From the NCBI GenBank assembly GCA_000398025.1, contig ASKX01000003.1, forward strand, positions 1-64,000: 64,000 nt of DNA, written 5' to 3'. The translations under genes and the position numbers were made by a program. A model generated the notes under the pieces. The model worked only from the letters and a program-made list of their open reading frames with translations. It searched no databases and was not told where the DNA came from. This DNA is from Candidatus Paceibacter normanii SCGC AAA255-P19. GTDB taxonomy: Bacteria > Patescibacteriota > Minisyncoccia > Minisyncoccales > Paceibacteraceae. Shown here piece by piece: positions 32,358 to 39,917 of this stretch. Within the stretch, counting starts at the first letter, position 1. Each line of letters begins with the position of its first letter.

Positions 32358-32701
32358 CAACTAAACGCATTCAGCGTGTTAATCAGCTAATAAAAAAAGA
32401 ACTAAGCCAGATCCTTTTAAGAGAAATTGAGTTTCCCAGAGACGTTTTGGTAACCGTAACCAGAGTGGAAACTTCAGCGGATTTGAACCAGACTAAAGTC
32501 TTTATTAGCGCCTTGCCAGAAAACCAAAGTGAGAAAGTTTTATCGTTACTTAATCGACAAATTTATGAAATTCAGCAAGAACTAAATAAACGGTTGAAGA
32601 TGAAATTTATTCCCAAAATAGAATTTTGGGAAGAAAAGAGGACTAAAGAGGCAGGCGAAATAGAAGAGATTTTAGAAGAAATTAAAAACCGAACGAAATG
32701 A
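32354..32701 (+). CDS. rbfA: Ribosome-binding factor A
   Basis: 115 residues: KRIQRVNQLIKKELSQIL, then DVLVTVTRVETSADLNQTKVF and the C-terminal PKIEFWEEKR, a single KH-like fold with the family's usual order. It helps mature the 30S subunit. ATG overlaps the infB stop, and a promoter for tRNA-Cys begins just after its stop. Confidence 0.92.
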   Translation: MTTKRIQRVNQLIKKELSQILLREIEFPRDVLVTVTRVETSADLNQTKVFISALPENQSEKVLSLLNRQIYEIQQELNKRLKMKFIPKIEFWEEKRTKEAGEIEEILEEIKNRTK

Positions 32702-32729
32702 TTGAAAAAAGCTAAAAAAGTGTTAAAAT
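32702..32729 (+). promoter_or_regulatory. Promoter for tRNA-Cys and tRNA-Leu(TAA)
   Basis: TTGAAA (32702-32707), 16 bases, TAAAAT (32724-32729), ten bases before the tRNA. Confidence 0.6.
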
Positions 32730-32739
32730 GATGGCGCGC

Positions 32740-32812
32740 GGCCAGGTAGCCAAGTAGCTAAGGCGTCGGTCTGCAAAACCGATATACACGGGTGCAAATC
32801 CCGTCCTGGCCT
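32740..32812 (+). tRNA. tRNA-Cys(GCA)
   Basis: Acceptor GGCCAGG/CCTGGCC, anticodon stem TCGGT/ACCGA around CTGCAAA, discriminator T. Confidence 0.95.
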
Positions 32813-32818
32813 CAAAAA

Positions 32819-32869
32819 CCGAGCCCGCTTTGACGGGCGAAGGTGAAGAAGAAGAGAATCTTCTTCGAC
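32819..32869 (+). repeat. Bipartite palindromic element between two tRNAs
   Basis: GAGCCCGC with ACGGGC forms the first hairpin, then GAAGGTGAA, then GAAGAAGA/TCTTCTTC (32848-32855 with 32859-32866) around GAA, then GAC. It sits inside a tRNA operon without ending it, so it might serve as a processing signal. Confidence 0.7.
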
Positions 32870-32870
32870 T

Positions 32871-32953
32871 GCCCGGGTGGTGGAATGGTAGACACGCAAG
32901 ACTTAAAATCTTGTAAGCGTAAGCTTGTGCGGGTTCGACTCCCGCCCCGGGCA
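32871..32953 (+). tRNA. tRNA-Leu(TAA)
   Basis: Acceptor GCCCGGG/CCCGGGC, anticodon stem CAAGA/TCTTG around CTTAAAA, long variable arm AAGCG/CTTGT-like, discriminator A. Confidence 0.95.
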
Positions 32954-32960
32954 TCAAAAA

Positions 32961-32983
32961 ACACCCTTTTGGGTGTATTTTTG
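32961..32983 (+). terminator. Intrinsic terminator after tRNA-Leu(TAA)
   Basis: ACACCC/GGGTGT with a TTTT loop, followed by ATTTTTGTTG. The A-run on the left lets it also act for the convergent 3D-domain gene. Confidence 0.85.
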
Positions 32984-33020
32984 TTGAGGATTTTTTGTTG
33001 AAGATTATCTTCGGCAAATC

Positions 33021-33539
33021 TTAGTTTTCTAGGATTTCAATATAAGTTCTTTTAGCTCCAAAGCTTTTAGCTTCTCCATAGGAAGCAAACCAAATATCAA
33101 AATGATAATTACCTTTTGTCCAGTGCATTCTGTCTTCGACGACAAAGACTTTATCGCCATAAATTTCTGGCAATTTAATTTTGGTTCCAAAGGGAAGATA
33201 ATTATTGGCGATGATGCCATCTCTTACCCAGGTACCAGCAGCTGTGATAAAGGGATCTTCATCGGTCTCCCAGGGAGAGCTAGAGTAGGCAGTAACAATT
33301 ACCCTTAGCTTTCTAACTGGCTGTGAGGAAGGATTAAGAGGATTGGAGGTAGCGACTAAGCTATTGCCTTCAATTATTGTTAGACCGTTTGAATCTTCGG
33401 AAGCTAAAAAATCAGCCAGAACAGCGCCTTGGCTTTTTGACTCAAATACCGGTATCAATCCCAATAAAAGACCAGAAACAACTAAGCCAATTAAGAATTT
33501 TTGCCCTGCCAGAACAGGGAAACTTAAATGATAATCCAT
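33021..33539 (-). CDS. 3D-domain cell-wall protein
   Basis: 172 residues. An N-terminal hydrophobic segment (about 14-31) is followed by a linker and a 3D domain (about 75-170): VIVTAYSSSPWETD, the Asp-containing TAAGTWVRDGIIA and KVFVVEDRM, with DIWF. The 3D (three-Asp) fold resembles the catalytic core of lytic transglycosylase MltA and of Rpf-associated enzymes, so a role in peptidoglycan cleavage is likely but unproven. It has its own TTGACA-17-TATTAT promoter and a leader hairpin AACCCC/GGGGTT. Confidence 0.85.
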   Translation of the reverse strand: MDYHLSFPVLAGQKFLIGLVVSGLLLGLIPVFESKSQGAVLADFLASEDSNGLTIIEGNSLVATSNPLNPSSQPVRKLRVIVTAYSSSPWETDEDPFITAAGTWVRDGIIANNYLPFGTKIKLPEIYGDKVFVVEDRMHWTKGNYHFDIWFASYGEAKSFGAKRTYIEILEN

Positions 33540-33544
33540 CTCGA

Positions 33545-33563
33545 AACCCCGTTTTAAGGGGTT
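33545..33563 (-). promoter_or_regulatory. Leader hairpin of the 3D-domain gene
   Basis: AACCCC/GGGGTT with a 7-base loop lies between the promoter and the start codon, at the very 5' end of the predicted mRNA. Confidence 0.5.
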
Positions 33564-33568
33564 CTACT

Positions 33569-33597
33569 ATAATAACTTATTCAAAAGTCGATGTCAA
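33569..33597 (-). promoter_or_regulatory. Sigma70-type promoter of the 3D-domain gene
   Basis: On the minus strand TTGACA (33592-33597), 17 bases, TATTAT (33569-33574). Confidence 0.8.
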
Positions 33598-33629
33598 GGG
33601 CAGAAATGAGCGGGCGAAGAGATAAAATG

Positions 33630-33701
33630 AGCGGGAGACGGGGGTTGAACCCGCGATCTTCTCGTTGGCAACGAGACGTTCTACCACTGAACTACTCCCG
33701 C
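33630..33701 (-). tRNA. tRNA-Gly(GCC)
   Basis: Acceptor GCGGGAG/CTCCCGC, anticodon stem TCTCG/CGAGA around TTGCCAA. Last of the minus-strand tRNA run. Confidence 0.95.
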
Positions 33702-33712
33702 CAGCAATTTTG

Positions 33713-33784
33713 TGCCGCGGGCCGGGATCGAACCGGCGACCCCATCTTTTTCAGAGATGTGCTCTACCACTGAGCTACCGCGGC
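33713..33784 (-). tRNA. tRNA-Phe(GAA)
   Basis: Acceptor GCCGCGG/CCGCGGC, anticodon stem CATCT/AGATG around CTGAAAA. Confidence 0.95.
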
Positions 33785-33789
33785 CTAAC

Positions 33790-33865
33790 TGGTGGGCACT
33801 GCAGGATTTGAACCTGCGACCTTCGCGATGTAAGCGCGACGCGCTAACCACTGCGCCAAGTGCCC
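33790..33865 (-). tRNA. tRNA-Val(TAC), CCA encoded
   Basis: Acceptor GGGCACT/AGTGCCC, anticodon stem TCGCG/CGCGA around CTTACAT, discriminator A followed by CCA. Confidence 0.94.
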
Positions 33866-33885
33866 CTATAAATTTCCCTCTTTTG

Positions 33886-33968
33886 TGCCCAGGGAGGGAC
33901 TCGAACCCTCACGCTCTTACGAGCATGGCACCTCAAGCCATTGTGTATACCTATTCCACCACCTGGGC
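33886..33968 (-). tRNA. tRNA-Leu(GAG), overlapping rplS
   Basis: Acceptor GCCCAGG/CCTGGGC, anticodon stem ATGGC/GCCAT around TTGAGGT, long variable arm GCTC/GAGC. Its first 18 bases supply the last codons and the stop of rplS. Confidence 0.94.
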
Positions 33969-34328
33969 AGGCGCCTCAGATTCCCCTTTTTGTTTTAATT
34001 TGGCTTTTCTGCCTTTAGCTCCTCTCAAATAATAAAGTTTAGCTCTTCTGACTTTCCCCTTTTTTATTACCTCTATCTTTTCAATGGTTGGGGAATGGAT
34101 AGGGAAAATTCTTTCCACGCCAATTCCCGAAACCACTTTTCTTACGGTGACAGTGGTAGTTATTCCTTTGCCGTGTTTTCTGGCAAGAACTATCCCTTCA
34201 AAAACCTGAACCCTTTCTTTCCCTTTTTCCGTAATTTTCTGATGAACCCGAACCGTATCTCCCGGTCGAATGTCGGGTAAGTCAGTTTTTAATTGAGTTT
34301 TATTAAAAGTTTCTATTTTGGTAGGCAT
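33951..34328 (-). CDS. rplS: 50S ribosomal protein L19
   Basis: 125 residues: [52 protein letters not shown] and [11 protein letters not shown] are diagnostic of L19, which lies at the 30S-50S interface. The start overlaps the rluA-like gene by 16 bases. The C-terminal extension APAQVVE is read from the first bases of tRNA-Leu(GAG), so the stop codon exists only in uncut RNA. Confidence 0.95.
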   Translation of the reverse strand: MPTKIETFNKTQLKTDLPDIRPGDTVRVHQKITEKGKERVQVFEGIVLARKHGKGITTTVTVRKVVSGIGVERIFPIHSPTIEKIEVIKKGKVRRAKLYYLRGAKGRKAKLKQKGESEAPAQVVE

Positions 34329-34918
34329 AACTTTAATTCTTCAGGTAATTCTGATTTAAATTCTTTAATTTTGCCACTGGGCAACTTTATCTTGAGCCAG
34401 CTGGCGTGGAGAAATTGCCTATTTAATCCCTTAGGGCAGGGCTGATTTTTGAAACCGTAAAGTTTATCACCCAAAATTGGGTGACCCAAATAGACAAAAT
34501 GGGCTCTAATTTGATGTTTTCTGCCAGTTTTGGGCTCAATCTCAATCAAATCATAATCCTTGAATCTTTGCAATGTTCTATATTTGGTCACGGCTTCCCT
34601 TTTTCCTTCAGCTTGGGGGTCTTGAGCCAAATATACTTTCTGTTTCCTTCTGTCTTTAGGGGAGCGACCGAGCAAGGTTTTAATTTCTCCCTCTTTATTT
34701 TTCAAATTACCAACCACCAGGGCCAAATATTTCTTTTCAACTTTTCTTTCTTGGAATTGTTTTTGGAAAAATTCTAAACTTTCGTCGTTTTTAGCTACCA
34801 AGAGTATTCCTGAGGTGTCTTTATCTAATCTATGGACTCTTCTGGGAATTTCATCAGCATTTACTCCAGCCGGTTTATCAAAAACCCGTACATTCTCATC
34901 TTCATAAATAATTTTCAT
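34313..34918 (-). CDS. RluA-family pseudouridine synthase
   Basis: 201 residues, the short form without an S4 domain. Catalytic motif [17 protein letters not shown] (Asp in HRLDKDTSG), then [21 protein letters not shown] and [10 protein letters not shown]. It changes uridines in 23S rRNA or tRNA; the exact site cannot be told. The ATG lies one base after the discriminator of tRNA-Val(GAC), with no room for an RBS. It overlaps rplS by 16 bases. Confidence 0.92.
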   Translation of the reverse strand: MKIIYEDENVRVFDKPAGVNADEIPRRVHRLDKDTSGILLVAKNDESLEFFQKQFQERKVEKKYLALVVGNLKNKEGEIKTLLGRSPKDRRKQKVYLAQDPQAEGKREAVTKYRTLQRFKDYDLIEIEPKTGRKHQIRAHFVYLGHPILGDKLYGFKNQPCPKGLNRQFLHASWLKIKLPSGKIKEFKSELPEELKLCLPK

Positions 34919-34919
34919 G

Positions 34920-34993
34920 TGGGCGGTAGAGGACTTGAACCTCTGACCTCCTCAATGTCAGTGAGACGCTCTAACCAACTGAGCTAACCGCCC
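34920..34993 (-). tRNA. tRNA-Val(GAC)
   Basis: Acceptor GGGCGGT/ACCGCCC, anticodon loop CTGACAT, discriminator A, then C and the rluA-like ATG. Confidence 0.93.
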
Positions 34994-34994
34994 C

Positions 34995-35058
34995 TTGGGC
35001 GATGAAGTTTACCTCTTCGGGTTTGCCTTCATCTAGGACCCGGCGTCCCGCAAGTGCG
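34995..35058 (-). repeat. Palindromic spacer between tRNA-Ile and tRNA-Val
   Basis: On the minus strand GTCCCGC/GCGGGAC forms a perfect 7-bp stem with a 4-base loop, followed by a larger stem-loop with arms GATGAAG/CTTCATC and then GCC. The two-hairpin order is that of the dispersed element, with a longer second loop. Confidence 0.6.
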
Positions 35059-35069
35059 GGACTTGGGTG

Positions 35070-35141
35070 TGCGCGTGGAAGGGATCGAACCTTCTACTTC
35101 CTCTTTATAAGAGAGGCGTTCTACCAATGAACTACACGCGC
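35070..35141 (-). tRNA. tRNA-Ile(TAT)
   Basis: Acceptor GCGCGTG/CACGCGC, anticodon stem CCTCT/AGAGG around CTTATAA. Most bacteria read AUA with a CAT tRNA modified by TilS. It begins three bases after the ftsH stop. Confidence 0.93.
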
Positions 35142-35144
35142 TCG

Positions 35145-37034
35145 TTAAACACTTTTTACTTTTACTTTTACTGATCCTTTAGTCTTTGGCAAGGGCTTTT
35201 CTTTTGTTGTTTTCTTACCTCCTTTGATCAACTCCTCAAACTCTTCCCTTTCGATTGTCTCTTTTTCAATTAATCTTTTGGCAATTTTTTCCAGCAAAAC
35301 CTTTCTTTTCATTAAAATTTTCTTTGCTTTAGTTTCAGCATCTTTAATAAATTTAGCCACTTCTTTATCAATTTGAGTAGCTATCTTTTCAGAATAGTTT
35401 CTCTGTTCAGAAATCTCTTTTCCCAAAAAGATCATTTCTTCTTTTTCGCCAAAAGAAACTGGACCCAGGGATGACATGCCATATTCTTTAACTAATTTTC
35501 TGGCTAATTCTGAAGCTCTTTTAAGGTCGTTGGCTGCTCCCGTAGTAATTTCGCCAAACTTCAGCTTTTCTGCGCAATAACCGCCCAATAAAGTAGCCAT
35601 TTCAGCCAAGAATTCTGATTTGGTTCTGATTTTTCTTTCTTCTTTGGGAAGTTTCAAAGTATAGCCGGCAGCTACCCCTCTAGCCATAATAGAAATTTTC
35701 CTTACTGGTTCTGTCTCCATTAAAGAGGTGGAAACCAAAGCATGGCCAGCTTCATGGAAAGCCGCAATTTCTTTTTCTTTTTTAGATAAAACATGACTTT
35801 TTCTTTCTGGTCCCAATAAAACTTTTTCGATTGATTCCAATAATTCTTCTTGGAAAATTTGCTTTTTATTTCTTCTGGCTGCCAAAATAGCAGCTTCATT
35901 TACTACGTTAGCTAAGTCCGCCCCGGAAAACCCTGGAGTTCTCTCGGCCACCTCTCTTAAATTAATATTGAGAGCCAAAGGTTTTCCTCGGCAGTGAATT
36001 TTTAAGATCTCTTGCCGGTCATTAATATCTGGTAAATCCAAGACTACTCTTCTATCAAACCTGCCCGGCCTTAATAAAGCTGGGTCTAAAACATCGGGCC
36101 GATTGGTAGCTGATATCACTATCCGGGTGTCATCTCTCTCAAAACCATCCATTTCCACTAAAATTTGATTCAAAGTTTGCTCTCTTTCATCGTGTCCCCC
36201 GCCAATTCCTGCCCCTCTCAATCGACCGACAGCATCTAGTTCGTCAATAAAAATTACCGCCCTCCCTGCCTTTTTAGCGGTAGAAAAAAGGTCCCGGACT
36301 CTGCTGGCTCCCACCCCGACGAACATCTCGACGAATTCTGAACCAGAAATAGAGAAAAAAGGTACCCCGGCCTCAGAGGCGACAGCGCGGGATAAAAGGG
36401 TCTTGCCAGTTCCGGGTGGTCCGACTAGCAAGACGCCGCGGGGAATTCTGGCTCCCATTTGAAGATATTTTTTAGGGTTTCTTAGGAAATCAACTACTTC
36501 TTCCAGTTCCTCTTTAGCTTCTTTGAGGCCAGCTACGTCTTTGAAAGTAATTTTTTCTTTGGGATGGCCTTCGGCCCCAAAAAGGCGAGCTTTAGCCCTG
36601 GTAAAGTCAAAGGCCTGAGTGGCTCCGGTTTTGGCTTGGCGGAAAATCATCCAGAAGAAAAAACCAAAAAATAAAAGCGGCAACAAGATTAACAGAACTG
36701 GACCCAGCCAAACCATTGCCCCTCCTTCTTTTTTTGTTTTAATTTCTACTTCCTTTAGCTTTTCTTTATCTACTCCGTAATTTATCAAAGACTGGGAGAG
36801 AGCCAGCTCCGTTTCTTTGCGAGAGCGGGCTTTAGAATCATCTTGATAGATAATTTGGAGTTCGTCGCCGGTGACGGTAATCTTTTTAATCTTTCCTTGG
36901 TTAACTTCTTCTGCCAACTGAGTAATTGATAATTCCTTCCCTTTTTCAAAGGGCTGGGAAAATAAGGTAAAAAGCCCGGAGATGACCAGAAAAATCAACA
37001 AAATAAAAACAAAATTTTTAACTAAATTCTTCAT
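35145..37034 (-). CDS. ftsH: ATP-dependent zinc metalloprotease FtsH
   Basis: 629 residues. Two membrane helices (about 7-25 and 106-130) flank a small external domain; the AAA+ module has [11 protein letters not shown]alker A (about 205), [12 protein letters not shown]alker B and [19 protein letters not shown] second region of homology, and the protease has the zinc motif HEAGHA (about 430). It degrades membrane and regulatory proteins from the cytoplasmic side. A TTGATT-17-TAAAAT promoter lies upstream, with a palindrome in the leader. The transcript probably continues into tRNA-Ile three bases beyond the stop. Confidence 0.97.
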   Translation of the reverse strand: MKNLVKNFVFILLIFLVISGLFTLFSQPFEKGKELSITQLAEEVNQGKIKKITVTGDELQIIYQDDSKARSRKETELALSQSLINYGVDKEKLKEVEIKTKKEGGAMVWLGPVLLILLPLLFFGFFFWMIFRQAKTGATQAFDFTRAKARLFGAEGHPKEKITFKDVAGLKEAKEELEEVVDFLRNPKKYLQMGARIPRGVLLVGPPGTGKTLLSRAVASEAGVPFFSISGSEFVEMFVGVGASRVRDLFSTAKKAGRAVIFIDELDAVGRLRGAGIGGGHDEREQTLNQILVEMDGFERDDTRIVISATNRPDVLDPALLRPGRFDRRVVLDLPDINDRQEILKIHCRGKPLALNINLREVAERTPGFSGADLANVVNEAAILAARRNKKQIFQEELLESIEKVLLGPERKSHVLSKKEKEIAAFHEAGHALVSTSLMETEPVRKISIMARGVAAGYTLKLPKEERKIRTKSEFLAEMATLLGGYCAEKLKFGEITTGAANDLKRASELARKLVKEYGMSSLGPVSFGEKEEMIFLGKEISEQRNYSEKIATQIDKEVAKFIKDAETKAKKILMKRKVLLEKIAKRLIEKETIEREEFEELIKGGKKTTKEKPLPKTKGSVKVKVKSV

Positions 37035-37060
37035 CTACCAAGATTTTAATTTATTAAAAT

Positions 37061-37093
37061 CGCAGGTGGAAATGAAACTTTAGTTTCATTAAC
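37061..37093 (-). repeat. Palindrome in the ftsH leader
   Basis: CGCAGGTGGA then AATGAAAC/GTTTCATT (37071-37078 with 37083-37090) around TTTA. It matches the second half of the dispersed element. Confidence 0.6.
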
Positions 37094-37101
37094 TATTCTT
37101 A

Positions 37102-37130
37102 ATTTTAACTAAAAATTTTCTAAAAATCAA
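37102..37130 (-). promoter_or_regulatory. ftsH promoter
   Basis: On the minus strand TTGATT (37125-37130), 17 bases, TAAAAT (37102-37107). It directly follows the terminator of the upstream gene. Confidence 0.7.
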
Positions 37131-37142
37131 GGCAAAAAAGTG

Positions 37143-37191
37143 AAAACCCCGGGGAGAGATGCTTTTGTGAGCAGATCTCTCCGCCAGGGTT
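37143..37191 (-). terminator. Strong intrinsic terminator of the 37217-38110 gene
   Basis: GGAGAGAT/ATCTCTCC (37053-type 8-bp arms at 37153-37160 and 37175-37182) continue into a G+C-rich base with AACCCC/AGGGTT; read on the minus strand TTTTCACTTTTTTG follows. Confidence 0.8.
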
Positions 37192-37216
37192 CTCTGAGTA
37201 GTTGAGCGATTGCGGG

Positions 37217-38110
37217 CTACTTGGCAGCGTTGGGCGCGTTGGAGCGTTGGTGTTCTCGCAGGATCCGTTGGACCTCTGGGCAATTCGATTCCATCTTTGC
37301 CCAGGCCTTGAAAAGGTGGGGTACCGGGTCAAGACTGCTCTGAGTCAGCCGACCCAGAGAAACCATTTGCCCTTCCCTTACCCCGAATTTATTTTCGGGG
37401 TCGAGCACCTTTTCGTAGATAGCCGTCTTCTCCTTTGGTTTGATAAGGATGGTGATGCCGAATGATGCTTGGACGGTTTGTCCATTTGTCATCTTGTGGC
37501 GCAGGCTCAGGAAATACATCCTGATCCTGATTTCCTCCTCAATGACGCCAAGGAGTACCTTTGTCGCGATGCCATCGTTCCAGGGGGTTATATCACCCTC
37601 CAAAGCATCAACAACCACTTGCCGATGGGCCCACCGCTTTTGGAACCAATCAGGGGTCTTGGAGAGTAAAAGCCAATCGTCTGGCAAATTCCCTTTCACC
37701 TTGTATCCACTATCAAAGTGGATTTTAGGTTCCCCTTTTGGTTCCTGGGATGGTATGACCTCTACCCGTATGATTTCACCAGGGACGAAATCCCCAATAA
37801 TGTCTACGAGTCCGCCTTTTTCCAGTACTTCCGGGAAAGGCGTATGAGCCATAGTGCTGAAAAATTCGGCGGCGCCCTTCCAGTCGTCTGCTTGAGCGAA
37901 GATCAGCCTTTGGGTCGATGCCGACCCTGGTTGTGGTCTCTGGACTATTGGTCTCCGGACTGTTGGTTTCTGGACTGTTGTCCTCGGCGTGGTGACTGCC
38001 GGTTCTTTCACGCCAGTCTCTTCGGCTAGTGCCTGCTGAGCCAGCTTGTGTCCTTGCTCCTTTGCTTCCCTCGCTGTCTTTCTACCCCTTTTGTTATTGT
38101 TGTCGCTCAT
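37217..38110 (-). CDS. Unknown protein with basic N-terminus
   Basis: 297 residues. A basic, Gln/Lys-rich start (KRGRKTAREAKEQGHKLAQQ), a Thr/Pro/Val linker (TTPRTTVQKPTVRRPIVQRP) and a soluble domain (about 68-290) with alternating strands (IIRVEVIPSQEPKGEPKIHF, IRMYFLSLRHKM). No membrane segment and no motif I recognise. It has a full Shine-Dalgarno (AAGGAGGTAAC), its own promoter, a folded leader and a terminator, so it is an independent unit divergent from the RNase J-like gene. Its codon use looks more G+C-rich than that of its neighbours, which suggests another origin. Confidence 0.6.
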   Translation of the reverse strand: MSDNNNKRGRKTAREAKEQGHKLAQQALAEETGVKEPAVTTPRTTVQKPTVRRPIVQRPQPGSASTQRLIFAQADDWKGAAEFFSTMAHTPFPEVLEKGGLVDIIGDFVPGEIIRVEVIPSQEPKGEPKIHFDSGYKVKGNLPDDWLLLSKTPDWFQKRWAHRQVVVDALEGDITPWNDGIATKVLLGVIEEEIRIRMYFLSLRHKMTNGQTVQASFGITILIKPKEKTAIYEKVLDPENKFGVREGQMVSLGRLTQSSLDPVPHLFKAWAKMESNCPEVQRILREHQRSNAPNAAK

Positions 38111-38138
38111 TATAAGTTACCTCCTTTCATACTTACCA

Positions 38139-38211
38139 AACCCTTTGGGTTCGATAGCTAGCTGGCGGGGGACTATAAAATCCCTAACCAATTAGCTATC
38201 CCCAAAGGGTT
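38139..38211 (-). promoter_or_regulatory. Long structured leader of the 37217-38110 gene
   Basis: Nested perfect arms: AACCCTTTGGG/CCCAAAGGGTT (38139-38149 with 38201-38211) and GATAGCTA/TAGCTATC (38153-38160 with 38193-38200), with a further GGG/CCC pairing in the apex. It lies in the roughly 145-base 5' leader. It may be a regulatory RNA; no known riboswitch class was recognised. Confidence 0.7.
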
Positions 38212-38259
38212 ATCAATCATTTTAGAAACTTCGATTTTTAAAGGGCCTTCAATGGTTTT

Positions 38260-38323
38260 ATTATATACAATTATTTCGATTTTGTCAATAGCTCTTGACA
38301 AAACCGAAATAAATAATTATAAT
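38260..38323. promoter_or_regulatory. Divergent promoter pair on a 42-bp near-perfect palindrome
   Basis: Plus: TTGACA (38295-38300), 17, TATAAT (38318-38323). Minus: TTGACA (38283-38288), 17, TATAAT (38260-38265). The sequence 38271-38312 is an inverted repeat with 18-bp arms and one mismatch around TAGCTC, covering both -35 boxes and half of each spacer. Confidence 0.85.
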
Positions 38324-38361
38324 TTAGATACGTAATTTGTTAATTGAATAAGGAGGTAAAG

Positions 38362-39879
38362 ATGGAAAAGGCTAGATTGCCGTTTTTCTTAGGCGACCCT
38401 CGGAAAAGATTTGACTTAATTTCTTCTTATAATCGCAGAGTCGTTGGTCTCTGTGATGGGCAGTTTTGTTTCTCCTGTAATCCTGATGAGAGGGGAAAAT
38501 TAGTGGGCTTTGATGGAGGACCGTTAGAGGTAATGCTTCAGCTTCAGTCAAGGACAAACCCTTTTGGACCTCCAAGAGAATATTACCTTGCCCATTTAGT
38601 GTTTGTTCCGGAGCAGGAGAAGGAAGAAATAATTACAGGAGCAGCGTCCGATGAAGCAATTGAGTTCGACGCTTCCTACAATGCCGTTCTCTATATCTGC
38701 GGAGGGACAAGGGTTTTGGTAGATCCAGGATCGATGGCTCTTACCAATGGAAGTGTAGAAGGGTTGGCTAAATTAATTGAGGTCTACCGTCCAACTGTGG
38801 TAATAATTACTCACGGCCACCAGGACCACTGGCGAAACTTAGATCTGTTGGAAAAGTTGGGAATACCAGTTTACCTTACCCCTTTGCCCAATAGATTGAT
38901 TTCCCACACCGCCAGGATAGAGAAGAATTACGCTTTGCAGAAGATATTAAGAAAGGGAAGAGCTCAGCTGATCGACCCAGGAGACACAATAGACCTGGGA
39001 GAGATGAAAATTTTCACCTTCCCAGTTCCTCATACTATCCCTGAAGCAATGGGTCTATTGCTAGCAGGGGAAAGGAGAGCCGTGCATCTTGGCGATTTCA
39101 GGTTAGGTGAAGGAGTGGAAAAGGCTGAAATAATAACCACTCTGCGAGCCATTGCCAAGAGAAAGGTTGACTTCGTTGCCGTTAACGTAGTCAACTGCCA
39201 CCTGGAAGGTTACGCTGAGCCTGAGTCGATGGTCGTTAACTCTATCACCAATGTTATGGTAGAGGCGAAAGGGAGAGTGGTTGTAACTTGCTTTTCCACT
39301 AACGTGGAAAGGATAGGAAGTATAGCGGAAGTGGCCCAGGCCCAGGGAAGAAATGTGTATTTCTTGGGTACCGGCATGCGACGCGCTCACCTGGAGTTAG
39401 CCCGAGAAGGATTGGAGTACGGAGGTGATGAAAACGATATCTCCCAGCCCAACTCCCTAATTTTTGTCAGCGGCTGTCAAGCCGAGGAAAATTCTATCCT
39501 GGAAAGGACATTGGAAGAGAGACCGCCTTACCAACCACAGGAATCGGATACGCTCGTTTTTTCGAGCAGAGACGTTCCAGGGAACGAAGTCCCCATCAGA
39601 GCACTGATCCAGAAACTTACTCCAAAAGTGAGCACAGTGTTCATCTATAAAGGGGAGAGAATCAGGATCGGCTTGGAAGAGAACCAAAAGATTAAGGAAA
39701 TTGATTGTCATGCCACCGGGCATGGAAAGGAAAAGGATACTGAGTTAGTGATTCTAGATACTCTTCAACCAAAAGAAGTTCTTCCTATTCCTCAAGAAGG
39801 GGAAGGATTTGAGGCCTTCAAGGAGATGGCTGAAGGAGTAGGGATTAAAATAATCAGTGAACGAGTTGTTGAAATTTAA
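38362..39879 (+). CDS. RNase J-like MBL/beta-CASP hydrolase
   Basis: 505 residues from ATG 38362, set by AAGGAGG six bases upstream. The MBL core has THGHQDHW, the loop PVPHTIPEAMGLLLAG and GDFRL; the beta-CASP part has VVVTCFSTNVERIGS and the end motif ATGHGKEKD resembles the RNase J SGHA/H loop. RNase J acts as a 5'-3' exo- and endonuclease in mRNA decay and rRNA maturation. The N-terminal about 100 residues differ from standard RNase J, so the substrate may differ. It is driven by the divergent palindromic promoter. Confidence 0.8.
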   Translation: MEKARLPFFLGDPRKRFDLISSYNRRVVGLCDGQFCFSCNPDERGKLVGFDGGPLEVMLQLQSRTNPFGPPREYYLAHLVFVPEQEKEEIITGAASDEAIEFDASYNAVLYICGGTRVLVDPGSMALTNGSVEGLAKLIEVYRPTVVIITHGHQDHWRNLDLLEKLGIPVYLTPLPNRLISHTARIEKNYALQKILRKGRAQLIDPGDTIDLGEMKIFTFPVPHTIPEAMGLLLAGERRAVHLGDFRLGEGVEKAEIITTLRAIAKRKVDFVAVNVVNCHLEGYAEPESMVVNSITNVMVEAKGRVVVTCFSTNVERIGSIAEVAQAQGRNVYFLGTGMRRAHLELAREGLEYGGDENDISQPNSLIFVSGCQAEENSILERTLEERPPYQPQESDTLVFSSRDVPGNEVPIRALIQKLTPKVSTVFIYKGERIRIGLEENQKIKEIDCHATGHGKEKDTELVILDTLQPKEVLPIPQEGEGFEAFKEMAEGVGIKIISERVVEI

Positions 39880-39917
39880 TGTTTTGGGCGTCCAAGAAAT
39901 TGGGCGCCCTTCTACGT

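Noticed and set aside
33591..34032. Open frames on the plus strand across the tRNA cluster.
   Set aside because: They read through four folded minus-strand tRNAs and the rplS end; peptides such as AGIEPATPSFSEM are typical tRNA translation artefacts.
39886..39910. Terminator-like hairpin GGGCG/CGCCC after the RNase J-like gene.
   Set aside because: The stem is short and lacks a T-run in either direction, so the support is too weak to list it as a feature.
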